A stretch of DNA of 29,094 nt, taken from a virus. The stretch covers positions 1 through 29,094 of IMG/VR virus record IMGVR_UViG_3300032820_003406, one strand, 5' to 3'. The translations under genes and the position numbers were made by a program. A model generated the notes under the pieces. It searched no databases. It was given only the letters and a program-made list of their open reading frames with translations, and had not been told where the DNA came from. Of this stretch, positions 1-6,273 are shown piece by piece (within the stretch, counting starts at the first letter, position 1; every line of letters begins with the position of its first letter).

Positions 1-1159
1 CTCCAATTGTTCTATATGCATATGTTAAAGATGTTCCTTCTTTTCCGCTAGGAACACTGGTCATCAAGTCATCACCCTTTGTGCTTACATAAAGATTTGT
101 TGGACTTGAATAAGAGGTATTATCTACGTAAAATTTTGTTGCTGCTTGTAAATCTTCAATACCATTAGGATATCCTGATCCAGATAGTTCTCCAGGATGG
201 TCATGTAAGTATAAAGGACCTTCCATATCATCGCCTTGACGCCGTACAATACTCTTACGAGGTAATGCAACGTCGGATAAGAAATTTCCATATAAAGTAG
301 AATCATAAGATTTATCAAGTAATGTATGTGTATCATCGGCTGCAATCGATCCAGATACAGCTACTTTTGTAGCATTGGCTGTATCTTGATTCTCACTAGC
401 AGCAGATACTGCGTCTGTGTGTAAAGAAAAGAAGTTTTCATCAACACGTCGAATATAATAAGTAGTGTCTGTTGTTAATCCTGAAGGATCTGTATCTTCT
501 GCATTAAATACGTAAGCAGTTCCGTTTACACTAGAATCAAAACCATGACTAAGAACTTCTACGTTATTATTTAAATATCTACTAATAGCTAGTGTATATT
601 CTGATACATCAACCGGTTCGTCAGCAATGCGAACATGTGCTCCTGTGCCAGTAGCCCCTATAATATATCTTTTATCTGCATATCCTTTTGTAATTACGAG
701 ATCATCGATAGTAACTGATTCAGCATGACTAGTTGCAAAATTAGCCGCCGCTGCATCAGTTATGGCTACTTTTGCTATTGGATTATTATTAGCAAAAAGA
801 GGCCCACCTAAAGTAGGAGTAAGATCATCTGAAACTCTAGTAAAAGATGTTGAAATTATAAGTTTGCCGGTTTGATTAAAGCTAAATGTGATTGTGTCTT
901 GTAAAGCTGGATCTATTGCTGAGTTAGAAGCTAAAGTTACAAGTTGAACGGCTGTAGCTGCATCGTTAACAAGCGGAATAGTATTTGCAGTTAATTCATC
1001 TGGCGTATCACTTAATGCTGTGAATCGTATAGTACCACCTTGACCAAAAACTGCATATAATTCTGAAAAGTTCTCGTTAGTTTTACGAAATGATTCTCGT
1101 ATACTATCACCAGTACCGTCATTACCCTCTACGCCTATGTTTACTTCTTGTCTTGCCAT
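1..1159 (-). CDS. Virion structural protein (tail-fibre-like), 3' end cut by the window
   Basis: The reading frame opens at an ATG at 1159 and stays open to the left edge, giving at least 386 residues. It begins MARQEVNIGVEGNDGTGD and continues with SIRESFRKTNENFSELYAVF. I recognise this N-terminus from large structural proteins of T4-like cyanophages and other marine myoviruses, where it precedes beta-rich repeat regions. The visible part is rich in Ser, Thr, Asp and Asn, has no signal peptide or membrane segment, and contains a KGYADKRYI element typical of fibre repeats. It lies 12 bases downstream of the A-type Fe-S carrier gene on the same strand. The exact role (fibre, baseplate wedge or neck) cannot be told from the N-terminus alone, and the C-terminal half is outside the window. 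Confidence 0.8.
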   Translation of the reverse strand, partial: MARQEVNIGVEGNDGTGDSIRESFRKTNENFSELYAVFGQGGTIRFTALSDTPDELTANTIPLVNDAATAVQLVTLASNSAIDPALQDTITFSFNQTGKLIISTSFTRVSDDLTPTLGGPLFANNNPIAKVAITDAAAANFATSHAESVTIDDLVITKGYADKRYIIGATGTGAHVRIADEPVDVSEYTLAISRYLNNNVEVLSHGFDSSVNGTAYVFNAEDTDPSGLTTDTTYYIRRVDENFFSLHTDAVSAASENQDTANATKVAVSGSIAADDTHTLLDKSYDSTLYGNFLSDVALPRKSIVRRQGDDMEGPLYLHDHPGELSGSGYPNGIEDLQAATKFYVDNTSYSSPTNLYVSTKGDDLMTSVPSGKEGTSLTYAYRTIG

Positions 1160-1171
1160 TTTATTACCCCA

Positions 1172-1534
1172 TTATAAGATTGGTTGTGGTTGCAAATTTT
1201 CTAAGTCAAAATTTACACTTACTCCACATCCGCATGAACTAGTACTATTAGGATTTCGTATTTCAAACATTGAACCAAACATTTCATTAACATAATCTAG
1301 TTCAGTACCCATTAAAAACATAATACTGTGACTTCCAAGTACTAATTTGCCATTACCAGTATCAATAATTTCATCTCCAGATTGCACTTCATCTTCTGAA
1401 CAGAAGCCCCAATCATATTCAAATCCAGCACATCCGCCGCCTTTCATGTTTAAACTTACTGCCCAATTGTTAGTTTCTTGGCATAAAGTATTAATTTTGT
1501 CTACAGCAGACGGTGTAACGTTCATAATATTCAT
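1172..1534 (-). CDS. A-type iron-sulfur carrier (IscA/SufA/ErpA/HesB family), copy 1
   Basis: A 120-residue protein of the A-type Fe-S carrier family, which receives and passes on iron-sulfur clusters. The three expected cysteines are present: one in GGGCAGFEYDWG and two in the C-terminal SSCGCGV. The central FLMGTELDYVNEMFGSMFEI segment matches the family fold. I place the start at the ATG at 1534 rather than the upstream ATG at 1549 because a GAGAGG ribosome-binding site (1541-1547) lies six bases before it. A late-promoter box CATAAATA lies just upstream at 1556-1563. The product probably acts in the cytoplasm alongside host Suf or Isc machinery. A second divergent copy sits at 21115-21465. 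Family assignment is strong; the client protein is unknown. Confidence 0.9.
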   Translation of the reverse strand: MNIMNVTPSAVDKINTLCQETNNWAVSLNMKGGGCAGFEYDWGFCSEDEVQSGDEIIDTGNGKLVLGSHSIMFLMGTELDYVNEMFGSMFEIRNPNSTSSCGCGVSVNFDLENLQPQPIL

Positions 1535-1555
1535 AGAAAAGCCTCTCATTTTATG

Positions 1556-1563
1556 TATTTATG
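1556..1563 (-). promoter_or_regulatory. T4-type late promoter box, CATAAATA
   Basis: The minus strand reads CATAAATA, one substitution from the T4 late consensus TATAAATA. Transcription starting about six bases past the box would give the Fe-S carrier gene a short leader of about 15 bases with its GAGAGG ribosome-binding site. Confidence 0.55.
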
Positions 1564-1583
1564 ATAATATTTTATAATCTTAA

Positions 1584-1591
1584 TGTAAATA
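1584..1591 (+). promoter_or_regulatory. Late promoter box TGTAAATA, 5 bases before a start codon
   Basis: The plus strand reads TGTAAATA followed by five bases and the ATG at 1597. No ribosome-binding site precedes the gene, so a transcript from this box would be leaderless or nearly so. The same box-N5-ATG layout recurs at five other genes in the window (N4 at one of them). Confidence 0.5.
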
Positions 1592-1596
1592 TACTT

Positions 1597-1884
1597 ATGT
1601 ATTTAGGCGAGACAAAGAAAAAAGTAAAATATAAGCGTAAATCTAAAAAGGGTGTAGAACACGAATATTTTAGATATAAAACAATGATTTCTTTAAGATG
1701 TGATAATTGTAATATTACTTTTACAAGATCTCGAGGATCAATGGATCCTAAACGACTTAACAACAATTACTTTCATGTATGTAGCAATTGTAATAATAAA
1801 ACATTTGCCCAAAAAAAAGGTATAGAAAAAAAGCAAATGTGGAATTTATCTGCTTCGAGTGATTTGCCTGTAGGTAAGTTGTAG
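1597..1884 (+). CDS. Small basic zinc-ribbon protein, function unknown
   Basis: A 95-residue, strongly basic protein. The N-terminus is lysine-rich (KKKVKYKRKSKK). Two CxxC knuckles (C35/C38 in CDNC and C62/C65 in CSNC) are separated by about 24 residues, a spacing that suits a treble-clef or zinc-ribbon nucleic-acid-binding fold. I choose the ATG at 1597 over the frame's earlier ATG because the late-promoter box TGTAAATA ends five bases before it. The gene points against the minus-strand neighbours and ends in the GC-rich palindrome at 1884-1917. No catalytic motif is visible. It could be a transcription accessory or a nuclease-associated finger; I do not recognise a named family. Confidence 0.7.
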   Translation: MYLGETKKKVKYKRKSKKGVEHEYFRYKTMISLRCDNCNITFTRSRGSMDPKRLNNNYFHVCSNCNNKTFAQKKGIEKKQMWNLSASSDLPVGKL

Positions 1885-1917
1885 GTATTTAGGGGGGTGG
1901 CCACCCCCCTATATACC
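1884..1917. terminator. Long GC-rich palindrome between convergent genes
   Basis: A 34-base inverted repeat centred at 1900/1901. The inner 22 bases are a perfect palindrome (TAG, a run of G, T, GGCC, A, a run of C, CTA). The outer part continues for five more pairs after one mismatch. It begins inside the stop codon of the plus-strand gene and lies 17 bases from the end of the minus-strand membrane protein gene, so it can form a hairpin in both transcripts. There is no long U tract. A bidirectional terminator or a 3'-end-protecting hairpin is the simplest reading. Confidence 0.7.
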
Positions 1918-1933
1918 GTTAATCAAAACTATC

Positions 1934-2185
1934 TTAGCCTTTTCGTGGACTATTGTCCGTAAAAATCCAGTAGATAATTCCGACGGTGATTAGACCAGTT
2001 AGTCCAGCACCACCTAGTGTAGTTACTAGGCCCGTGATGTTACCGATCACATCTACGGGTAAGAACATGACGTTAGGTCCAAATAGAACCTGCAGTACGA
2101 TCCCGAGAGCTAAAAGTGACCAAGCTACATCAACAAAGTTCATCACCCAGCCTCTTATTTTCGCTACTATATTTTCTCCAGCCAT
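1934..2185 (-). CDS. Small two-helix membrane protein
   Basis: An 83-residue protein with two clear hydrophobic helices, roughly residues 17-40 (FVDVAWSLLALGIVLQVLFG) and 52-74 (GLVTTLGGAGLTGLITVGII), and a short basic tail SPRKG. The start is firm: an AAGGAGGT ribosome-binding site lies nine bases before the ATG. Small inner-membrane proteins of this kind are common in T4-like marine phages and may act in membrane remodelling or lysis timing. No holin signature is decisive. A perfect 15-base inverted repeat at 2219-2233 sits in its leader. Confidence 0.75.
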   Translation of the reverse strand: MAGENIVAKIRGWVMNFVDVAWSLLALGIVLQVLFGPNVMFLPVDVIGNITGLVTTLGGAGLTGLITVGIIYWIFTDNSPRKG

Positions 2186-2218
2186 TGAGTTTACCTCCTT
2201 TGATTGGTGTTATATAAT

Positions 2219-2233
2219 CTCACCTACGGTGAG
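2219..2233. repeat. Perfect short inverted repeat in leader region
   Basis: CTCACC-TAC-GGTGAG, a 6-bp stem with a 3-base spacer, located 34-48 bases upstream of the membrane protein gene on the minus strand. It overlaps the end of a possible 38-residue ORF. It could be an operator, or a hairpin in the leader RNA. Confidence 0.5.
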
Positions 2234-2336
2234 TCTGTCGATTATAACAATAAGTTGTTCGACATAGGATAGTTACTTCTAAATTGTTAGCTGTAGAAAT
2301 AACCTTCCATTCTGTGTTTTCTATTAATTGAAACAT
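2220..2336 (-). CDS. Possible 38-residue mini-protein
   Basis: A short frame from an ATG at 2336 to a TGA at 2220 encodes MFQLIENTEWKVISTANN and then LEVTILCRTTYCYNRQTHRR. The composition is protein-like (alternating hydrophobic strands, two cysteines, basic tail). It fills the only otherwise empty 200-base gap near here. No ribosome-binding site is visible and it shares no recognised motif, so it may be chance. Confidence 0.3.
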   Translation of the reverse strand: MFQLIENTEWKVISTANNLEVTILCRTTYCYNRQTHRR

Positions 2337-2348
2337 TAGTTAATAGAA

Positions 2349-2383
2349 AAGAAGCAGACAAGGAATGAAGTTCTCTGCTTCTT
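2349..2383 (-). terminator. Hairpin terminator after the 57-residue membrane protein gene
   Basis: A perfect 10-bp stem (AAGAAGCAGA paired with TCTGCTTCTT) around a 15-base loop. On the minus strand it is followed by a T-rich stretch (TTCTTTTCTATT). It lies 22 bases beyond the stop codon of the gene at 2405-2578, which fits an intrinsic terminator. Confidence 0.65.
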
Positions 2384-2404
2384 AAATTTGTGTAGGGGTT
2401 AAGG

Positions 2405-2578
2405 TTACTCGGCCTTCCAGAGATTATATGCACCCCAAGCGAGTGCTCCCCAAATAACCATTTTAGCTAAAGGCACTATTCCAAAAATTACTAATAGTGC
2501 AGCACCTCCAATAATAATACCATTCCAGGATGTGCGTTCTTTAAATCTATCACTTACCCATGTAATCGGATTCGACAT
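2405..2578 (-). CDS. 57-residue membrane protein
   Basis: Encodes MSNPITWVSDRFKERTSW followed by a hydrophobic helix from about residue 19 to 40 (NGIIIGGAALLVIFGIVPLA), then a second apolar stretch ending YNLWKAE. A GGAGG ribosome-binding site precedes the ATG by 8 bases. A late box GATAAATA lies 20 bases upstream (2598-2605), back to back with the box for the plus-strand gene at 2618. Function is unknown; similar short membrane proteins are usual in this phage group. Confidence 0.75.
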   Translation of the reverse strand: MSNPITWVSDRFKERTSWNGIIIGGAALLVIFGIVPLAKMVIWGALAWGAYNLWKAE

Positions 2579-2597
2579 TTTTTTTCCTCCAGTAATC

Positions 2598-2612
2598 TAT
2601 TTATCATAAATA
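2598..2612. promoter_or_regulatory. Back-to-back divergent late promoters in a 15-base palindrome
   Basis: The bases TATTTATCATAAATA form an odd palindrome around C2605. They hold GATAAATA on the minus strand (2598-2605, serving 2578) and CATAAATA on the plus strand (2605-2612, serving the ATG at 2618). The two boxes share one base. Confidence 0.6.
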
Positions 2613-2617
2613 TGCGT

Positions 2618-2809
2618 ATGAACCTGTGGAAAGCGATAAAGAGGAAGTTTGACGACTATGTAGCATTTTCTAGTGGAGAGCCACGTATTTTTATTGATTT
2701 GAATGCTATGAAGAAAAAAGAATTGCTAAATTATGCCAAAAGTATGGGGATTAATGCTAAAAATAGTATGACTAAGAAAACTATTATAGAACTAATTGAT
2801 TCTGCTTGA
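2618..2809 (+). CDS. Small protein with SAP / Rho-N-like helix-extension-helix
   Basis: A 63-residue basic protein. The C-terminal half (MKKKELLNYAKSMGINAKNS and following) has the pattern of a SAP or Rho-N domain: two short helices joined by an extension, with L, A, G and I in the expected places. Such domains bind nucleic acid. I choose the ATG at 2618 because the late box CATAAATA ends five bases before it; the ATG at 2612 overlaps the box. The 3' end overlaps the converging gene at 2792 by 18 bases. The role is inferred from the fold only. Confidence 0.65.
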   Translation: MNLWKAIKRKFDDYVAFSSGEPRIFIDLNAMKKKELLNYAKSMGINAKNSMTKKTIIELIDSA

Positions 2810-3070
2810 TGCACTTATCAATGATTGGATTGCTGTATCACATCGCATTAATTTTCTTTCCAAAACATTAATAGCTGCTCTTTGTTTTCGTAATTGTTCT
2901 TCCAAACTTTGAACATAACGTTGTGTTGGAATTAGTTGTTCACTTCCATCTTCCGAAACCATAATAAAATGATCTACTCCTTGTGCTCTTAGACCACCTG
3001 ATACTCGATTTGGATTTTTATCAGTAGTAGAATTTGTATCACTTCCATACATTTTGTTTAAATAACTCAT
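2792..3070 (-). CDS. Coiled-coil protein, unknown function
   Basis: A 92-residue protein with a low-complexity N-terminus (SDTNSTTDKNPNRVSGGLRA), a short strand region (HFIMVSEDGSEQLIPTQRYV) and a C-terminal heptad-rich helix (SLEEQLRKQRAAINVLERKL) predicting a coiled coil. The stop lies inside the end of the plus-strand SAP-like gene. It is two bases downstream of the His-rich membrane protein and probably co-transcribed with it. I do not recognise a named family. Confidence 0.7.
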   Translation of the reverse strand: MSYLNKMYGSDTNSTTDKNPNRVSGGLRAQGVDHFIMVSEDGSEQLIPTQRYVQSLEEQLRKQRAAINVLERKLMRCDTAIQSLISASSRIN

Positions 3071-3072
3071 TT

Positions 3073-3339
3073 TTAATCCTTAAGTTTTTTAGTATTCGTT
3101 TTCTTTTTTCTTGGCTTTCTTGTTTGTGTTTGATTATTATGGTGATGATGGTGATGATGTTCTTGTAATTTTTGTTTCCAATTATTTTGCCAAAACATTC
3201 CCATGCCACCCCAAATGATTGCTAATAAAGAAACAGCCATCCAAGGATCAATACCGCCAAGTCCAACAATACCAAATACTACTAAAGTAGCCCCACCCCA
3301 AAATTTTCTTGTTTTTAATCTTTCGTTTAAATTATTCAT
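3073..3339 (-). CDS. Membrane protein with a natural seven-histidine tract and polybasic tail
   Basis: An 88-residue protein: a basic N-terminus (NNLNERLKTRKFW), two hydrophobic stretches at about 14-31 and 33-50 (the second MAVSLLAIIWGGMGMFW), then KLQEHHHHHHHNNQTQ and a lysine-rich tail (KPRKKKTNTKKLKD). An AGGAG ribosome-binding site lies before the ATG, and a perfect T4 late box (TATAAATA, 3369-3376) about 30 bases upstream. The His tract could bind metal, and the tail could contact DNA or phospholipid. The function is unknown. Confidence 0.75.
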   Translation of the reverse strand: MNNLNERLKTRKFWGGATLVVFGIVGLGGIDPWMAVSLLAIIWGGMGMFWQNNWKQKLQEHHHHHHHNNQTQTRKPRKKKTNTKKLKD

Positions 3340-3368
3340 TATTTCTCCTGACTTTTTACAGTCGTTAA

Positions 3369-3376
3369 TATTTATA
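3369..3376 (-). promoter_or_regulatory. Perfect T4 late promoter TATAAATA
   Basis: The minus strand matches the T4 late consensus 8 of 8. It is placed 29 bases before the start of the His-rich membrane protein gene, leaving room for a normal leader with an AGGAG ribosome-binding site. Confidence 0.75.
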
Positions 3377-3381
3377 TGTGT

Positions 3382-3948
3382 TTATGATAGAGTTAATTTT
3401 TCTCGCATCTGTCTTCGACGTAGTACAGTTCTATTAAATACTTGTTCGCCATATCTTTCTGCATAATAACCTTTTCCCTCTAAAATTTTACTGTGGTCGT
3501 CTAAATCAGTAATTTTTTGTATAATCGCCATTGTATATGAGTCACCTTGTGTGCCAGTTGGCGCATGCCACTGATAATCTAGAAGCCATAAATTTTTATT
3601 TTGTGTATTTAGAAAACTATTTAAAGCATCAACACCTCCCGCAAGTTGAGCACCATTTATTATGCCGTCGTTTACAATTACAGCTACTATAACAACATCG
3701 TACTCGTGTTTATTAAAATCATTACACTCCGATGAAACAGTTGACCAAAATTTGTCTATTTTTTTAAACTCAAATTCTTCATCAACTTGAATAATTTTTA
3801 CTTTATTTTCTTCCCATATAAATTTAGCATAAGGACATGCTGGACCTGAATATGAACGATTCGGACCAACCGACTTAGATAATTCTATTATCCAATCATT
3901 TATAAATTTTTCTATCCCGCCTCGATGGTAACCGTCTGCGTCTAACAT
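3382..3948 (-). CDS. Conserved-looking protein of unknown function, weak DUF1415-like motif
   Basis: A 188-residue soluble protein. The N-terminal part (FINDWIIELSKSVGP and then PACPYAKFIWEENKVKI) recalls the WVxxxVxxLNLCPFA pattern of DUF1415 proteins, but the match is partial. The middle holds a strand DVVIVAVIVND followed by a helix, and the C-terminus is charged. A GGAG ribosome-binding site precedes the ATG. It sits four bases below the glycosyltransferase gene, so it belongs to the queD-kdsA-glycosyltransferase transcription unit and may serve surface or sugar chemistry. No catalytic residue can be named. Confidence 0.6.
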   Translation of the reverse strand: MLDADGYHRGGIEKFINDWIIELSKSVGPNRSYSGPACPYAKFIWEENKVKIIQVDEEFEFKKIDKFWSTVSSECNDFNKHEYDVVIVAVIVNDGIINGAQLAGGVDALNSFLNTQNKNLWLLDYQWHAPTGTQGDSYTMAIIQKITDLDDHSKILEGKGYYAERYGEQVFNRTVLRRRQMREKLTLS

Positions 3949-3952
3949 AATA

Positions 3953-4876
3953 TTATCTCCAATTTTTAATTATCCACGGATCGTGGCATCTGTGTGGATG
4001 GGGATCTCCATGGAAAACGCATATGCAGCAATCCTTAGGAGGAGTAACATTTTCTATATCTTGAAATTTTCTATGTCCCTTTGTAGCACCAGGAGCAAAT
4101 TCTTTAGATTTTCTTATTTCCCACTTCCAACTTTTAACCCAATGATCAGGAAATAATTCTGGAAAATTTTTATCTTTAATTGTTGATTCATACAGCCAGT
4201 CTTGATCTCCAAAAAGTCTTATTTGAATATTTTGATAATCTTTTTCAAAGTCTTTCCAAACTTTTGTTAATTGCCCTGTTTGGAATCTTATTACTGAACT
4301 ATTATATCTTTCCCAGTTAGGGCGAAGTACTCTTGTAAAGTCTCTAATAACGCACCACGACGTGGGAGCAAAAGAAAACAATTTATCCATATTACCTGAA
4401 ATAACTACATCTAGGTCTAAGTATAATATTGTACCTTTTATTCTTAGATCACTAAAAATATAAGGTTTGCACCACCATCCTTTTAAATGATTAGGTAATG
4501 GTAAAGTTTTAATTCGAGGATCTAATCCTGAAATGTCTTCTGTTAAACAATAAAATTGATGTTGAACATTGCAGTATCGTTGTGTCATATTATATAATTT
4601 GTTTACGTATTCGGGAGAATATTTAACTCCATGCTTTAAACAAAGAATATAATTATCTAGATATTCAGGAGCAGAGTGTTGGGTAGCAGGCGGCGGCGAT
4701 GGCTTTGTTGGTATAGAAGGAACCGCCGGCGGGAGAGGTTTTGTTCCTTTTAATTTTCTTTTACGGCGTTTTTCTTTTTGACGTCTTTTTTCTTCTTTGT
4801 GAAGCTTCCACTCTTCTTTAACACGCCGCCACTCGTCTTTAGTAAATTTGCTCTTGTCGGGTTTTTCCATTTTCAT
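3953..4876 (-). CDS. GT-A-fold glycosyltransferase-like protein with basic N-terminal extension
   Basis: About 307 residues. The N-terminus is a highly charged Lys/Arg helix (KEEKRRQKEKRRKRKLKG) followed by a proline-rich linker (PLPPAVPSIPTKPSPPP). The rest resembles retaining GT-A glycosyltransferases: a hydrophobic strand then YLDLDVVISG with the metal- and nucleotide-sugar-binding DxD motif, preceded by KGWWCKPYIFSDL. It overlaps the end of kdsA by 38 bases, so it is translationally coupled to a KDO-pathway enzyme, which fits lipopolysaccharide modification. The start is uncertain (ATG at 4876 or 4870). Donor and acceptor sugars cannot be deduced. Confidence 0.75.
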   Translation of the reverse strand: MKMEKPDKSKFTKDEWRRVKEEWKLHKEEKRRQKEKRRKRKLKGTKPLPPAVPSIPTKPSPPPATQHSAPEYLDNYILCLKHGVKYSPEYVNKLYNMTQRYCNVQHQFYCLTEDISGLDPRIKTLPLPNHLKGWWCKPYIFSDLRIKGTILYLDLDVVISGNMDKLFSFAPTSWCVIRDFTRVLRPNWERYNSSVIRFQTGQLTKVWKDFEKDYQNIQIRLFGDQDWLYESTIKDKNFPELFPDHWVKSWKWEIRKSKEFAPGATKGHRKFQDIENVTPPKDCCICVFHGDPHPHRCHDPWIIKNWR

Positions 4877-5705
4877 AAACTTTCTTTGTAACATTATCTA
4901 TTTCTATAATACTTTGAATAATCCCTTCAAGGTCTTTAATATGCACATTGTTAGGTCCATCACTTGCTGCATTATCGGGATCATCGTGTGTTTCCATAAA
5001 AATACCAGCAACTCCTACAGCAGTTGCAGCTTTGGCTAACGGTAATACCATTCTTCTATCGCCTCCACTAGATTCTCCCAATCCACTAGGCTGTTGGACT
5101 GAGTGTGTAGCATCAAAAATAATAGGATAACCTGTTTCAGCCATTTGTACTAAAGAACGCATGTCATTAACAAGAGTGTTATATCCAAAACTTACTCCTC
5201 TTTCTGTTAGAAGTATATTTTCGTTTCCTGTTTTTGAAACTTTATTTGCAACTTTCTCCATATCCCACGGAGCAAGAAATTGTCCTTTTTTGATATTAAT
5301 TACTTTACCTGTTCTTCCTGCTTCTACTAATAAATCTGTTTGTCTACAAAGAAAAGCAGGTATTTGAATTATATCTACTATTTCTGCTACTTTTGCTACT
5401 TGATGGGTTTCATGTACATCTGTTAGTACAGGTATCTTAAGTCTTTCTTTTATATTTTTAAGAGTAAATAATCCACCATCAATACCTACTCCGCGCTCTC
5501 CATTTATGCTAGTTCGATTCGCTTTATCAAAACTAGCTTTAAAAACAAAATCTACATTACATTTTTTGGCTATATCATATATTTGTACTGCCATTTTCAT
5601 TGCATGTATATGGCTTTCGATTTGGCACGGTCCTAATATAAATTTTATTTTTGACTCATTACTAAAGCTAAAATCTTTAAGACTAACTTTCTTTGTTTTA
5701 ACCAC
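4839..5705 (-). CDS. kdsA: 3-deoxy-D-manno-octulosonate 8-phosphate synthase
   Basis: A full-length (288-residue) KDO-8-phosphate synthase. It condenses phosphoenolpyruvate with arabinose 5-phosphate to make the core sugar precursor of lipopolysaccharide. Family signatures are intact: ILGPCQIES near residue 27, FKASFDKANRTS, the loop ATHSVQQPSG with GGDR, and ETHDDPDNAASDGPN. Cys27 in GPCxIES points to the metal-dependent subclass. The start is a GTG directly after the stop codon of the QueD-like gene, so the two are coupled. A host-like biosynthetic enzyme in a phage suggests the phage boosts or redirects LPS synthesis, possibly for receptor masking; that role is inferred. Confidence 0.93.
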   Translation of the reverse strand: MVKTKKVSLKDFSFSNESKIKFILGPCQIESHIHAMKMAVQIYDIAKKCNVDFVFKASFDKANRTSINGERGVGIDGGLFTLKNIKERLKIPVLTDVHETHQVAKVAEIVDIIQIPAFLCRQTDLLVEAGRTGKVINIKKGQFLAPWDMEKVANKVSKTGNENILLTERGVSFGYNTLVNDMRSLVQMAETGYPIIFDATHSVQQPSGLGESSGGDRRMVLPLAKAATAVGVAGIFMETHDDPDNAASDGPNNVHIKDLEGIIQSIIEIDNVTKKVYENGKTRQEQIY

Positions 5706-6176
5706 TTATTCAAATTCCTTATCTTCTCTGTGTCCAATCCTCATAGCCATATTATTATCTGTTTCTCTTACTTGTACTTTACAACACCATACGCGATCTT
5801 TCTCTCCGTAATCTTTTAAGAAGATAGTATTAACATATTCATATAGCCAATTAGCAAGACCTTCACATCCTGTTTTTTCAACTATAGTACATTTTGCAAG
5901 ACCCTTCTCTTGCAAAGCAATAAAGTCATCATAATTAGGATCATCTTCAGAAACCAAAAGTGTATGATCAAACCAATCTTCTAATAAATTTTTTAGAGGT
6001 TTTAATCCACCGTAATCCATACACCAGTTACGAGAATCCAAATCATCGCATTCAAATTCAAAATGAAATGAAAGAGCATATCCATGAATAAGATTGCAGT
6101 GACTATCTGCTCTCCATTGTCGATATGCTACAGGTCCAATGTGTGTGTAAGTTTTTGTTGAAATATACTTTGCCAT
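5706..6176 (-). CDS. 6-pyruvoyl-tetrahydropterin / 6-carboxytetrahydropterin synthase family protein (QueD-like)
   Basis: A 156-residue member of the PTPS/QueD superfamily, which acts on dihydroneopterin triphosphate in pterin or 7-deazaguanine (queuosine) synthesis. Visible landmarks are the SHCNLIHGYALSF segment with candidate catalytic Cys27, DYGGLKPLK, the Asp70-His71 pair in WFDHTLL, and RETDNN near residue 138 with the conserved Glu. The usual zinc motif HGH is HGY here, and the usual upstream SAxH reads VAYRQ, so this is a divergent subfamily. An AGGAG-like ribosome-binding site precedes the ATG. A consensus sigma70 promoter at 6245-6273 drives it together with kdsA. No other queuosine genes are in the window. 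Confidence 0.8.
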   Translation of the reverse strand: MAKYISTKTYTHIGPVAYRQWRADSHCNLIHGYALSFHFEFECDDLDSRNWCMDYGGLKPLKNLLEDWFDHTLLVSEDDPNYDDFIALQEKGLAKCTIVEKTGCEGLANWLYEYVNTIFLKDYGEKDRVWCCKVQVRETDNNMAMRIGHREDKEFE

Positions 6177-6207
6177 TATATTCTCCTATATCCAATATGC
6201 GGCAGAG

Positions 6208-6215
6208 TATTTAGA
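6208..6215 (-). promoter_or_regulatory. Possible late box TCTAAATA
   Basis: The minus strand reads TCTAAATA, 31 bases before the QueD-like start. It differs from the late consensus at the first two positions. It lies downstream of the strong sigma70-type promoter, so the operon may have both early and late starts. Confidence 0.35.
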
Positions 6216-6244
6216 GTGGGATGACGCTTAAGACCACTTTACAT

Positions 6245-6273
6245 ATTATATTATAAATTACTTATCTTGTCAA
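6245..6273 (-). promoter_or_regulatory. Consensus sigma70 promoter, TTGACA-17-TATAAT
   Basis: On the minus strand, TTGACA (6273-6268), a 17-base spacer and TATAAT (6250-6245) match the bacterial consensus exactly. It lies across the 3' end of the upstream gene and drives the queD-like, kdsA and glycosyltransferase genes with the host polymerase, most likely as an early promoter. Confidence 0.85.

Noticed and set aside
124-345. 73-residue minus-strand ORF
   Set aside because: Lies in another frame inside the virion structural gene (1-1159), with low-quality composition.
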